Shown: positions 7,076-14,954, counted from the stretch's first letter. The stretch is 64,000 nucleotides of DNA from Streptococcus suis (GCF_002960625.1 NZ_POJH01000055.1:1-64000), one strand, 5' to 3'. Numbers and translations: made by a program. Notes: generated from the letters alone by a model not told the origin.

Positions 7076-7510
7076 TTAGAATTCTAATCGCAATACAATT
7101 TCATCTTCATCATATTCGCCCGTTTCAACAAAGCCAAGTGATTGATACAAGGTTCTGGCTGGGCTGTTTTGGGATAAAATGCAGAGCTGAACAGCTGAAA
7201 ATTTTCTTTCTGAGCAGAATTTTTCCAGCAACTGTGTCATAGCCTGACGACCCAAACCTTGTTGCTGGAAGTCGGCATCAATGAAGAATTCAGAGATGAG
7301 ATAGGCTTGTCGTTCAGGGAAATCATGGTATAAAACTAGACCAACAGGACAATCTTGCTGGTAAATCAAATAAGCCTGGCTATCAAACATTCTATAAGCA
7401 AAGGCACGTGCCAAGGTTGTTACCTTATCGGCGACAAACTCAGCTTGGTCAGGAGAAACAGATAACGGAACTCGCCAATTATCAGGACTGACAGGAACAA
7501 AATCTAGCAT
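7076..7510 (-). CDS. GNAT-family N-acetyltransferase
   Basis: 144 residues with the GNAT fold. The acetyl-CoA loop is QQQGLGRQAM near residues 82-91, after strand ISEFFIDADF, and the C-terminal motif is NSPARTLYQSLGF. Such enzymes acetylate amines, peptides or antibiotics; the layout recalls spermidine/BltD-like acetyltransferases, but the substrate cannot be read from sequence. It is a single gene convergent with satD and one of the exceptions to the + strand bias left of dif. Confidence 0.85.
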   Translation of the reverse strand: MLDFVPVSPDNWRVPLSVSPDQAEFVADKVTTLARAFAYRMFDSQAYLIYQQDCPVGLVLYHDFPERQAYLISEFFIDADFQQQGLGRQAMTQLLEKFCSERKFSAVQLCILSQNSPARTLYQSLGFVETGEYDEDEIVLRLEF

Positions 7511-8063
7511 AAAACATCCTTTCGTATTTGTTTGTATTATAGCATATGTGGGTTTAGATGAAAAACTAAAAATTTATGAACAATTGACCGTACATGGTCT
7601 AAACCCTTGATAATACTGGGATAGAAGCATAAAGTACATAGATTGAAAAATGTACTTTATTTTTATTTTGTACTTTTGAATAGGGTTATTTATTGTACAT
7701 AATGATTAGTTTATCTTATTCTTGATATCTCTTTTGAAAAGTACATTTATCATCCACAATTTGATAAAGTTCTGCACTTTCAAAAGTACATTTTTTTCGG
7801 TCGCATTATATTATTATAAAGGATTTTTTTGGGGTAATGCTATTTTTTTCTATGAGATAGTAGGTATTTGAAGACATACCAACATAGCGTGAAATAAGTG
7901 GTATTTCATCCACCCTCAGTTATTATTTATTAAAATCTCCAATATATTTTGATGTTTCCTCTAATTGGTAAATTCTCTACACAAATTTTTATCATATATT
8001 GTATTTTGTTATTAACAAATGGTATAATTTTATAGAAATAAGGATAACAAATATTGGACTATC
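7511..8063. other. AT-rich intergenic region with GTAC-centred repeats
   Basis: No gene is seen over about 550 bp. Between 7631 and 7797 the motif AAAAGTACATTT, or its inverse AAATGTACTTTT, occurs at least five times (near 7631, 7646, 7666, 7735 and 7782). The same motif occurs three times at 9754-9867, on the other side of the type VII gene pair. The rest has no feature I can support except the promoter at its right end. Confidence 0.55.
7999..8028 (+). promoter_or_regulatory. Promoter of the membrane protein / DUF3130 pair
   Basis: -35 TTGTAT (7999-8004), an 18-bp spacer and extended -10 TGGTATAAT (8020-8028). The spacer contains the palindrome TTTGTT-ATT-AACAAA (8005-8019), a possible operator. 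Confidence 0.6.
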
Positions 8064-8108
8064 TTGAGAATAAGTACGATATTCTTGAGGAGGAAGGAGG
8101 TCAGTAGG

Positions 8109-9191
8109 ATGAGAATTAGTAAGCGACAACTTATTCTACTCGTCATGGGTGCTGTTTTTATCCTAGTCTCTGGACTGGGCTACTATTTCTACAAGGACAG
8201 TAAGATAAATAAGGACTATGACTATACCAGCTGGGATAGTTACATAGAGGATTACCAGTTTTTGAAAGGGCGTTCATCAGCCCTCATCACCTGGGAAGCT
8301 ACTCCCAAGGAAGAAGTTGACAAACGTCTGGCATACTCTCCCTATGTCAATCAAGAAGAATGGCCTGAATCATTGAATGGCTATATCACCTATCTTTCTT
8401 TTCACTTGAAAGAGATTCCTGAATCGAGCTCTGTGAAACAAGGATTTTTGGGAGAAGTAGCGTTTGATAGGCATCAACTGGAGGATGGAGAGTATCTTAA
8501 ACTTATCGTATACACTTCTGAAGAGGGTGATATTCGTCAAAAAGAGATTGATATTCGTCAAAAAGAGATTGATATTCGTCAAAAAGAGATTGATATCCAT
8601 CAAGCGATCCAGAACTTTGATAAAGACTATATTTATGATAGTAGAGGGCGAAAAATATCTCAGCTAGGCAATCAGATAGTTCTCCGACTAGTTATCCGTA
8701 AGGTGGGGGAAGGCCGTGAATCCAAACGATCAGTTTATTTAGATATTAAAACAGGGGAGGTTTTTGAGAATGTGGAAGAACCAACAGAATTTCCTGTTGA
8801 TATCTGGGGCTTAAGCACTGTTCTAGAAACCAATTTGAATTCCCAAGGTATTGCAATTTACGGTCTGGACAATACTATTAGCTTGACTACCAATGAAGAG
8901 GGTGAGATTGTGATTCCGGAGACAAGTACCATAGATCGGTCGGTCTTGGCACAGACGGAGTCAGAAATCTATCAAGCCCTGCTCGAGAAAGAGTCTATCT
9001 ATCTATTGGAGGATTCCGAGTCTATTGCGACCATTTTGGATAATTTGGAACTCTTTTATCCCCAGCCAGAAGATCTTTATCAAGGGGTGACTATTCCTGT
9101 AGAGTACTCCATTGACGGTCAAGCACATGAAGTCAATAGTCGTGAAGACTTTCTTCGCTATTTCAAACAAACTGAGGAGGTTTCAGAATGA
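8109..9191 (+). CDS. Membrane-anchored extracytoplasmic protein, unknown family
   Basis: 360 residues from ATG 8109, chosen over the longer frame start at 8064 because a strong GGAGGAAGGAGG stretch precedes it. One N-terminal transmembrane helix (LILLVMGAVFILVSGLGYYF) anchors a mostly acidic outer domain of about 325 residues. Three exact 21-bp tandem repeats insert the heptapeptide DIRQKEI in the middle. It overlaps the downstream DUF3130/Lap1-like gene by four bases, so it is translationally coupled to a type VII secretion-related protein and may be a partner or immunity factor. I do not recognise the family; the function is inference from context only. Confidence 0.7.
   Translation: MRISKRQLILLVMGAVFILVSGLGYYFYKDSKINKDYDYTSWDSYIEDYQFLKGRSSALITWEATPKEEVDKRLAYSPYVNQEEWPESLNGYITYLSFHLKEIPESSSVKQGFLGEVAFDRHQLEDGEYLKLIVYTSEEGDIRQKEIDIRQKEIDIRQKEIDIHQAIQNFDKDYIYDSRGRKISQLGNQIVLRLVIRKVGEGRESKRSVYLDIKTGEVFENVEEPTEFPVDIWGLSTVLETNLNSQGIAIYGLDNTISLTTNEEGEIVIPETSTIDRSVLAQTESEIYQALLEKESIYLLEDSESIATILDNLELFYPQPEDLYQGVTIPVEYSIDGQAHEVNSREDFLRYFKQTEEVSE
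8529..8591 (+). repeat. Three in-frame 21-bp tandem repeats
   Basis: Three identical units (each beginning GATATTCGTC) start at 8529, 8550 and 8571. A decayed fourth starts at 8592. Each adds DIRQKEI, so gain or loss keeps the frame. Confidence 0.95.
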
Positions 9192-9523
9192 GTAGTCAAA
9201 ATAGAATTAACCCCGAACAGCTTACAAGCATCGAAGCCAGCTATGTGGATATGTCTGGGATGATCGCAGATAGCGCAGACTTTTTCGACTCTGATGATGC
9301 TTCGAAAGAAAAGGTAGCTTCCACTACTAGTCAGCTTAAGTCAGTGAGTCAAGAGATTGTTTCGACAGTTGAGCAGCTGGATAACTACTTGAACACGGTG
9401 GCAGAAGCCTTTCGTCAAGCAGACCAGTCGATTGCCAATTCCATCGAGGAAAGTCTGGTGAACGGAAAGGAATTAAGAAAAAGAGATATAACTAAGAGCT
9501 CATCCTATCAGATGTTGCCATAA
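9188..9523 (+). CDS. DUF3130/Lap1-like small alpha-helical type VII secretion protein
   Basis: 111 residues, mostly amphipathic helix with no cysteine, and FRQAD near residue 78. This fits the FxxxD motif that I recall from Lap1 (DUF3130) partners of LXG toxins, which help route them to the Esx secretion machine. It is coupled by ATGA overlap to the membrane protein upstream. No LXG toxin follows, only a terminator, a micro-ORF and repeats, so it appears orphaned. The last 15 residues (RKRDITKSSSYQMLP) look unlike the family and may be a post-deletion tail. WXG100-like proteins are the alternative. Confidence 0.6.
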   Translation: MSSQNRINPEQLTSIEASYVDMSGMIADSADFFDSDDASKEKVASTTSQLKSVSQEIVSTVEQLDNYLNTVAEAFRQADQSIANSIEESLVNGKELRKRDITKSSSYQMLP

Positions 9524-9526
9524 ACC

Positions 9527-9560
9527 AATCCAGACAAGATTACCTTGCCTGGATTTTTTT
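9527..9560 (+). terminator. Terminator after the DUF3130 gene
   Basis: Arms AATCCAGACAAG (9527-9538) and CTTGCCTGGATT (9544-9555) pair with one mismatch, followed by seven T's. It is nearly identical to the terminator at 30491-30523 on the other strand, and the likeness continues into the GGTATAATGGG that follows. Confidence 0.85.
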
Positions 9561-9717
9561 GGTATAATGGGAGGGTATCGAGTGAATTTCCTATGGGTGG
9601 CTAATTTCAACTTGAAATTTGGGGAAAACGAGCTCATTTTGTTCAATTTAAAAAATAATAAAACAGGTCTAAAGTATAGATTTGTTTTAAATTTATATAA
9701 AAAATGGAGGTATCTCA

Positions 9718-9771
9718 ATGTCCGAAAACATAGTTTTAGGTATCAAATTAACTAGAAAAATGTACTTTTGA
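9718..9771 (+). CDS. 17-codon micro-ORF with strong ribosome site
   Basis: ATG 9718 is preceded by a good TGGAGG site. The peptide reads MSENIVLGIKLTRKMYF and stops inside a GTAC repeat (TGTACTTTTGA). It could be the broken start of a former type VII cargo gene or a short peptide gene. Nothing else supports it. Confidence 0.3.
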   Translation: MSENIVLGIKLTRKMYF

Positions 9772-9867
9772 AAAAAATTCCAGTTTTGTCGTTAATAAAG
9801 TACATTTTTATGGAAAAATGAGGGTATCTAGAAATTCCAGTTTAGCCTTGAATTAAGTACATTTTTA
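9754..9867. repeat. Second cluster of GTAC-centred repeats
   Basis: Copies lie near 9754 (AAAAATGTACTTTTG), 9794 (AAAGTACATTTTTA) and 9852 (TAAGTACATTTTTA). Two AAATTCCAGTTT boxes sit between them. They resemble the cluster at 7631-7797. Confidence 0.6.
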
Positions 9868-9921
9868 GCTGATTTTTCATAAAAAATTTTTTTGGTTATC
9901 TATATGACTATACTCACATAC

Positions 9922-9952
9922 ATCTTTCCGGAAAACTATAATTTTCTTGAAA
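9922..9952. other. dif: difSL chromosome dimer resolution site
   Basis: The 31-bp site with core AAACTATAATTTTCTTGAAA matches the streptococcal/lactococcal difSL that I remember. It lies, as expected, just upstream of xerS, which acts on it together with FtsK at septum closure. Its right arm contains the -35 box of xerS. Gene orientation switches around this point, which supports the terminus assignment. Confidence 0.88.
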
Positions 9953-9975
9953 CTTATCTGAGTTTATGCTATACT
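9947..9975 (+). promoter_or_regulatory. xerS promoter overlapping dif
   Basis: -35 TTGAAA (9947-9952, the end of dif), a 17-bp spacer and extended -10 TGCTATACT (9967-9975). Bound XerS would hinder RNA polymerase. Confidence 0.7.
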
Positions 9976-10004
9976 ACTCATATAACTAAAATCAGGAGAA
10001 ATAC

Positions 10005-11075
10005 ATGCGTCGTGAGTTATTACTGGAAAAAATTGAACAGCTAAAAGAAATCATGCCTTGGTATGTTTTGGAATATTATCAGTCAAAATTGTCTGTGCCT
10101 TACAGTTTTACAACCTTGTATGAATACTTGAAAGAATACCGTCGTTTTTTTGAGTGGTTGCAGGATTCAGATTTGGTCACTGTGGAACGGATTGCTGACA
10201 TTTCTCTGGATGTTCTGGAACATTTGACAAAAAAAGATATGGAAGCCTTTATTCTTTATCTGCGGGAGCGTCCCTTGCTGAACGCCAATACCACGCAGAA
10301 TGGTGTGTCGCAGACCACCATTAACCGTACCCTGTCGGCACTTTCTAGTCTCTTCAAGTATTTAACCGAGGAAGTGGAAAATGAGCAGGGCGAGCCCTAC
10401 TTCTACCGCAATGTCATGAAGAAGGTGTCCACCAAGAAGAAGAAGGAAACCTTGGCGGCTCGGGCGGAGAATATCAAGCAGAAGCTCTTTTTGGGCGATG
10501 AAACCATGGAGTTTTTGGACTATGTGGACAAGGAATACCAGGTCAATCTCTCCAAACGTGCCCTATCATCCTTCCAGAAAAATAAGGAGCGGGATTTGGC
10601 GATTTTGGCACTTCTCTTGGCATCTGGCGTTCGTCTGTCTGAGGCGGTCAATCTGGACCTCCGTGATGTCAACCTCAAGCTGATGATGATTGAGGTGACG
10701 CGTAAAGGTGGCAAGCGTGACTCGGTCAATGTAGCTGGGTTTGCTAAGCCCTATCTGGAAGCCTATATGAGCATCCGTCAGCAACGCTACAAGGCTGAAA
10801 AATCGGATACAGCCTTCTTCCTGTCTGAGTACCGTGGTCTGCCTAACCGCATCGACGATTCTTCCATTGAGAAAATGGTGGCTAAGTATTCTGCGGACTT
10901 CAAGATACGCGTAACCCCCCACAAACTCCGTCATACCTTGGCAACTCGCCTCTACGACGCCACCAAGTCGCAAGTTCTAGTCAGTCATCAGCTTGGGCAT
11001 GCCAATACCCAGGTCACCGACCTCTACACCCATATTGTTAACGATGAGCAGAAAAATGCTCTGGATAAATTATAA
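10005..11075 (+). CDS. xerS: Site-specific tyrosine recombinase XerS
   Basis: 356 residues, the length of XerS, the single streptococcal recombinase that replaces XerC and XerD. It has an N-terminal SAM-like core-binding domain. The C-terminal catalytic domain holds Arg in [10 protein letters not shown], Lys in [26 protein letters not shown] and the nucleophile Tyr in TDLYTHI. It resolves chromosome dimers at dif, which lies 53 bp upstream. An AGGAG ribosome site precedes the ATG. A bidirectional terminator follows. Confidence 0.97.
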   Translation: MRRELLLEKIEQLKEIMPWYVLEYYQSKLSVPYSFTTLYEYLKEYRRFFEWLQDSDLVTVERIADISLDVLEHLTKKDMEAFILYLRERPLLNANTTQNGVSQTTINRTLSALSSLFKYLTEEVENEQGEPYFYRNVMKKVSTKKKKETLAARAENIKQKLFLGDETMEFLDYVDKEYQVNLSKRALSSFQKNKERDLAILALLLASGVRLSEAVNLDLRDVNLKLMMIEVTRKGGKRDSVNVAGFAKPYLEAYMSIRQQRYKAEKSDTAFFLSEYRGLPNRIDDSSIEKMVAKYSADFKIRVTPHKLRHTLATRLYDATKSQVLVSHQLGHANTQVTDLYTHIVNDEQKNALDKL

Positions 11076-11076
11076 T

Positions 11077-11100
11077 TTTACGTAATATAAATTATGTAAA
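11077..11100. repeat. Intergenic palindrome, copy 3
   Basis: A full 24-bp copy of the family (arms TTTACGTAAT and ATTATGTAAA with one mismatch), directly after the xerS stop codon and before the shared terminator. Confidence 0.7.
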
Positions 11101-11102
11101 AT

Positions 11103-11132
11103 AACACGAGTAAGCTCAAACTTACTCGTGTT
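11103..11132. terminator. Bidirectional terminator between xerS and the mutase gene
   Basis: A perfect 12-bp stem, AACACGAGTAAG / CTTACTCGTGTT, with a six-base loop, T-rich on the xerS side and A-rich on the other side. It serves both convergent genes. Confidence 0.85.
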
Positions 11133-11137
11133 TTCAA

Positions 11138-12646
11138 TTATAGAAATTCTTTCAATTTTTCCTGATTGACAGCTGGGTACTGGTCCAAAAAGGCTGAGAG
11201 TGTTCGTAAAACGGCAGGAATATAGCCAGTTTGGTCATTTTCCACCTGCAAGACCAAGAGTGGCTCGTGGAGGCTCATACGGAGCAAGAACCAGCCGTCA
11301 CCATAAGGCTCAGTCAGGTCAAACCGCACTCCTTCTTCGTTTTCTGGGTTAAAAGCAAAGCCTTCGAGGTTGGTGTTTCTGAGTTCAGCAATGACCTGTT
11401 CACCAAGTGATCGATAGTCTGTAGCTTCCAGCTTGAACCGCACTTCTTGGGTTTCCAGCGGTTGTTTAAGCTGGGCAATCAAGTCGTCCAAGGACTTACC
11501 TTCCGCTTGCAATTTTGGTAAGAGCATGAGAATCTTAGCAGCCACATAGGTTCCGTCATCAAGGAAGTAATTTTCCTTAAAGGCAGCGTGTCCAGAGGTT
11601 TCGATAGCCAACTGGCAATCAATTCCCTCTTGGTTTGCTAAAATAGCACGGTTAATCACGTTGCGATAGCCTGAAATATAGCGAATTTGTTTGCCGCCCA
11701 GGCTTTCTATAAAGACTTTCAGGTGTTCAGTTGTTGGAGAATTGGTCACAATGCTGGTTCCTGGATGTTCAGCTAGGACAATCTGGCTAAGAACGGCAAT
11801 CAGGTTGTTACGATTGAGGATTTGACCTGACTTGGTGACTAGGGCGGCACGGTCAACGTCGGTATCAAAGATAATGCCTAGGTCTGCACCTTGCTTCAAG
11901 ACAGCCTGACGAATGCTTTCCATGGCTTCCTTGTTATCTGGGTTTGGAACATGGTTTGGGAAGGTTCCGTCTGGGTCTAGGAATTGTGAACCTGTGGTAT
12001 CTGCTCCCAATTCTGCCAACACTTTCTCAGCAAAGAATCCACCCGCGCCGTTTCCAGCATCGACGATGATGTTGAGATTGGCAAGTGGTTTTTCTTGTCC
12101 GTCACAGGCTGAGCGAATTTTGCCTACGAGGTCTTGGGAGTAAGGCGTCATCAGGTCTGCACTGGCGACACTTCCAAGGGAAGAAGCTGGCAAATCTTCA
12201 CTATGCGAGAGGATGAAGTCAATATCTTCGTGCTCTGCTCCGCCATTTTCCGAAAAAATCTTAATACCGTTGAAGTAATAAGGCAGGTGGCTGGCAGTGA
12301 TCATGACACCAGCGTGGCACTTGAACTGAGGATACTGGGTGCTCATGAAAAGGGCTGGCGTGGTGGCCATGCCGAAGTCAATCAGCTGAACGCCCAGACG
12401 AACGGCTTCTTCTGTAAAGGCTGTGACCAAATCTGGACCGCTGAGGCGGCTGTCTCGACCGATACCGATGGTCAATTGCCCTTTTTGATAGGCCTGCGCC
12501 AGTTCTGGCTTCTGAGTTAGCCAATGAATAAGTCCGCGAACCACTTCCTTGGTGGCTTGTGGAGTGAGATTGACAGCATATTCGTCAGTAGCAATGGCAA
12601 TACCACGGATATCTGAACCGTTTTGCAAAACATGATGGTGTGACAT
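11138..12646 (-). CDS. Phosphomannomutase/phosphoglucomutase family enzyme
   Basis: 502 residues of the alpha-D-phosphohexomutase family. The phosphoserine loop is TASHLPYYFNG (catalytic Ser near residue 117), the metal-binding loop is DTDVDRA, the sugar-binding loop is ETSGHAAFKENY, and the C-terminal domain binds phosphate. It interconverts hexose 1- and 6-phosphates for sugar nucleotide supply. Whether mannose or glucose is preferred cannot be read here; the short N-terminus with NGSDIRG resembles ManB-like enzymes. Start: AGGAGG seven bases before ATG. A catabolite-repression site overlaps its promoter. Confidence 0.88.
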   Translation of the reverse strand: MSHHHVLQNGSDIRGIAIATDEYAVNLTPQATKEVVRGLIHWLTQKPELAQAYQKGQLTIGIGRDSRLSGPDLVTAFTEEAVRLGVQLIDFGMATTPALFMSTQYPQFKCHAGVMITASHLPYYFNGIKIFSENGGAEHEDIDFILSHSEDLPASSLGSVASADLMTPYSQDLVGKIRSACDGQEKPLANLNIIVDAGNGAGGFFAEKVLAELGADTTGSQFLDPDGTFPNHVPNPDNKEAMESIRQAVLKQGADLGIIFDTDVDRAALVTKSGQILNRNNLIAVLSQIVLAEHPGTSIVTNSPTTEHLKVFIESLGGKQIRYISGYRNVINRAILANQEGIDCQLAIETSGHAAFKENYFLDDGTYVAAKILMLLPKLQAEGKSLDDLIAQLKQPLETQEVRFKLEATDYRSLGEQVIAELRNTNLEGFAFNPENEEGVRFDLTEPYGDGWFLLRMSLHEPLLVLQVENDQTGYIPAVLRTLSAFLDQYPAVNQEKLKEFL

Positions 12647-12674
12647 AGTAACCTCCTAATTTTCTAGTAGTTTC

Positions 12675-12703
12675 AGTATATCACAAAATCAAAACGCTTT
12701 CAA
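12675..12703 (-). promoter_or_regulatory. Mutase gene promoter with overlapping cre site
   Basis: Read on the - strand: -35 TTGAAA (plus 12698-12703), a 17-bp spacer and -10 TATACT (plus 12675-12680). TGAAAGCGTTTTGA (plus 12689-12702) differs by one base from the CcpA cre consensus and covers the -35. Confidence 0.65.
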
Positions 12704-12721
12704 AAGGAAAAAGTACAGCTT

Positions 12722-13663
12722 CTACTGTACTTTGGTGATGGTTACGGTGGTGCCGACGTCTACTCGGCTTTCCACTTTAATGCCTAAATCTAATTGACTT
12801 AAAACACGCTTTGTCAAATAAAGCCCAAAACCTGTCGCTTTTTGATGTTCACGGCCATTAAAACCTGTAAATCCCTCATCAAACAGACGTGGAATATCTT
12901 CTGCCAAAATGCCAATTCCCGTATCAGTAACGGAAATTCCCTCATTCAATTCAATGGCTACCTTACCACCAGTCTTATTGTACTTGAGGGCGTTGTCGAT
13001 AATCTGTGATAGGGCAAAACTAAGCCATTTTCTGTCGGTTTTCAGTAGCCAATTTCCATCAATGGTCACCGAAATGTCTTTTTGCAAGAACTGATTGCGG
13101 TATTTTTTGACCAAATCGATCACTACTTCTCTCGCTTCCACCTGCTCAAAGCGAAAATCGCTGGCATGGTTGGTCAGTTTGAGGTAATTGAGGAGATTTG
13201 CCATATAATTGTCCAAGCGTAAGAGCTGGTGGTCGACATCTTTCTGATTGAGATTGTCAGTCTGGCTCATTAAAGACAGGGCAGCCAGAGGCACTTTCAT
13301 CTGGTGGGACCACATTTTGACCATGGCTTGCAGGTCCTCTTCCCGTGACTTATAATCCAAGAGCTGCTCCCGCGTCGCCTCCTTCTCCGCCTCAATCAAG
13401 TTGAGATAGGCAAGGTCCACAGGCTTATTCAGCAGGGGCAAAGCTTCTTCATGGACATAGTCTTCCAAGGCTCTCATGCGGTTGCGAAACTTCCAGAAAA
13501 GCCCTGCAGTCAGAAGGATTAAGAGGGTTAGGGACAATAGCAGAGCGTTTTGCAGGAATTCGGTGGGCAGTTTGTAAAGTAAAAAGAGCAAGATAAAACT
13601 ACCAGCCAAGACCAGATAGGCGAAATAAAAACTCCGGTATTCACGGATAAATTTTGCTATCAT
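12722..13663 (-). CDS. BceS-type intramembrane-sensing histidine kinase
   Basis: 313 residues. Two transmembrane helices within the first 60 residues have almost no loop between them, the mark of kinases that sense through their ABC transporter. The phosphoacceptor is His in MWSHQMKVPLAAL. The N box is ALSQIIDNALKYN, with DTGIGI and FGLYLTKRVL in the ATP lid. It overlaps the response regulator by four bases. Such kinases respond to the flux of a BceAB transporter exporting peptide antibiotics; bceAB-like genes lie just upstream. Confidence 0.88.
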   Translation of the reverse strand: MIAKFIREYRSFYFAYLVLAGSFILLFLLYKLPTEFLQNALLLSLTLLILLTAGLFWKFRNRMRALEDYVHEEALPLLNKPVDLAYLNLIEAEKEATREQLLDYKSREEDLQAMVKMWSHQMKVPLAALSLMSQTDNLNQKDVDHQLLRLDNYMANLLNYLKLTNHASDFRFEQVEAREVVIDLVKKYRNQFLQKDISVTIDGNWLLKTDRKWLSFALSQIIDNALKYNKTGGKVAIELNEGISVTDTGIGILAEDIPRLFDEGFTGFNGREHQKATGFGLYLTKRVLSQLDLGIKVESRVDVGTTVTITKVQ

Positions 13664-14334
13664 TTGACCAAGTACCCCACGCCACGAACCGTATGGATAC
13701 GGTCAAATCCCACTTCGCTCACCTTCTTACGTAATCTGGTCATGTTGACATTGAGTGTATTCTGGTCAATAAATTCTTCATTTTCCCAGAGTTTTTCCAA
13801 GAGTTCATCCTTGCTAACAATCTGCCCTTGTCGTTCTAGTAAGGCGGACAAAATCTTGGTTTCCGTAGGAGACAATTGAACCTGTTCCGATTCGTTTGAA
13901 AATCGCCCGTCTAAACTAAGCTGGAATTGGTCGATAGACAAATCGGTTGATTTGCTGAATTGATTGACCCGACGCAGAAAGGCACCGATTTTGGCATCCA
14001 AAATCCCCAGAGAAAACGGCTTAGACACAAAATCATCACCACCCATGTTCATAGCCATAACTGCATTCATCTCATCATCGCTAGAGGAGATAAAGATAAT
14101 GGGCATGGTCATGGTTTTACGGATTTCTGTCGTCCAGTAAAAGCCGTTGTAATAAGGCAGGCTAATGTCCATCAGCACCAAGTCTGGCTTGAGTTCCGCA
14201 ACTTCCTGACTAACTGCTCGGAAATTCTGCACACTTTCTACCTGATATGATTTTCCCAGATGCTGCTTCAAGAGCTGTACAATCATCTCATCATCTTCAA
14301 CAATATAAATCTTCTCTTTTTTCATCATCTTCAT
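13660..14334 (-). CDS. BceR-type OmpR-family response regulator
   Basis: About 224 residues. The receiver domain has acidic pocket EDDE, the phospho-acceptor Asp in LVLMDISLPYYNG and a KPF motif. The C-terminal winged helix has typical LSPTETKILSALLE and TVRGVGYLVK. The start is uncertain: the frame is open back to a TTG at 14355, but that lies inside the terminator of the RelE gene. ATGs at 14334, 14328 and 14325 are all possible and none has a clear Shine-Dalgarno. The poor front end may reflect insertion of the toxin module into the former operon. Confidence 0.88.
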   Translation of the reverse strand: MKMMKKEKIYIVEDDEMIVQLLKQHLGKSYQVESVQNFRAVSQEVAELKPDLVLMDISLPYYNGFYWTTEIRKTMTMPIIFISSSDDEMNAVMAMNMGGDDFVSKPFSLGILDAKIGAFLRRVNQFSKSTDLSIDQFQLSLDGRFSNESEQVQLSPTETKILSALLERQGQIVSKDELLEKLWENEEFIDQNTLNVNMTRLRKKVSEVGFDRIHTVRGVGYLVK

Positions 14335-14339
14335 TCTGC

Positions 14340-14366
14340 AAAAGCCAGGACACAAGTCTTGGCTTT
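14340..14366 (-). terminator. Terminator after the first RelE gene
   Basis: On the - strand AAAGCCAAGAC pairs with GTCCTGGCTTT (one G-T pair). It lies just after the relE stop and just before the response regulator start, so it would limit read-through into the regulator. Confidence 0.6.
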
Positions 14367-14633
14367 CTATTTATATATTTCTTTCCGATGCCCGACTTCA
14401 AGGGCCGTTACAATCAATTTTTCATCCTCAATGCTGACGATGACCCTGTAATTACCGATACGGTACCGCCATTGGCCAGAACGATTAGCAGTCAAGGCTT
14501 TTCCGTATTGTCTGGGATTGTCGCAACCGTCAATATGCTTGTAAAGATACCGCAAAATCAAACTTGCAGCAGTTTTATCCATCTTTCGAATTTGCTTTTG
14601 AGCCTTAGCGGACAAAATAACCTTATAACTCAA
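14367..14633 (-). CDS. RelE/ParE-superfamily toxin
   Basis: 88 residues with the small RelE fold. The basic helix is LSAKAQKQIRKMDK, the core strand RSGQWRYRIGNYRVIVSIED, and the end VGHRKEIYK. RelE toxins of this kind cleave mRNA on the ribosome. It overlaps the antitoxin gene by 11 bases. It lies between the bceB-like permease and its two-component genes, a common place for small modules to insert. Its target is not shown. Confidence 0.85.
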   Translation of the reverse strand: MSYKVILSAKAQKQIRKMDKTAASLILRYLYKHIDGCDNPRQYGKALTANRSGQWRYRIGNYRVIVSIEDEKLIVTALEVGHRKEIYK

Positions 14634-14862
14634 TGCCCAACTCCTCAGCCATTTGTTCTAGTGTTATCGGCTCAATTCCATTCGCCAAGTCTTCTTGGTA
14701 TTCTGCCCAAGCAATATCTGCCACACGGGCGTCGTACTCATCTTCAAGGGCTTCAAGGGTTTTAGTCCGAATGAGTTCTGACAAACTCACACCTTCAAAT
14801 TTTGCCATAGCCTGCATAAAGAGCTTGTCCTGCTCAGAAACTTTCAATGTGATAGCTGCCAT
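14623..14862 (-). CDS. RelB-like (DUF6290-type) antitoxin
   Basis: 79 residues. The N-terminal ribbon-helix-helix (AAITLKVSEQDKLFMQAMA) binds DNA and the acidic C-terminal tail (EPITLEQMAEELGIEL) would wrap the toxin. It is the first gene of the module, with AGAGG before its ATG. A near-perfect palindrome lies over its promoter, so the pair is likely autoregulated. Confidence 0.83.
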   Translation of the reverse strand: MAAITLKVSEQDKLFMQAMAKFEGVSLSELIRTKTLEALEDEYDARVADIAWAEYQEDLANGIEPITLEQMAEELGIEL

Positions 14863-14888
14863 TTTTCTTACCTCTTATAGTATTCCTT

Positions 14889-14927
14889 TGGTATTACCAT
14901 TGTAACACCATTTCCCTGAAAATGCAA
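14889..14927 (-). promoter_or_regulatory. Promoter and operator of the first RelBE module
   Basis: Read on the - strand: -35 TTGCAT (plus 14922-14927), a 17-bp spacer and -10 TACAAT (plus 14899-14904). Plus-strand arms TGGTATTAC (14889-14897) and GTAACACCA (14902-14910) form a one-mismatch palindrome over the -10. Confidence 0.75.
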
Positions 14928-14931
14928 GAAA

Positions 14932-14948
14932 TCTCGCACAAGGCGAGA
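14932..14948 (-). terminator. Short hairpin after the bceB-like gene
   Basis: TCTCGC/GCGAGA hairpin followed on the - strand by TTTCTT. A modest terminator between the permease and the toxin module. Confidence 0.5.
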
Positions 14949-14954
14949 CTTCTT

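Noticed and set aside
8464-8667. Overlapping + strand ORF with repeated FVKKRLI units
   Set aside because: Out-of-frame reading of the 21-bp tandem repeat in the membrane protein gene; no ribosome site of its own.
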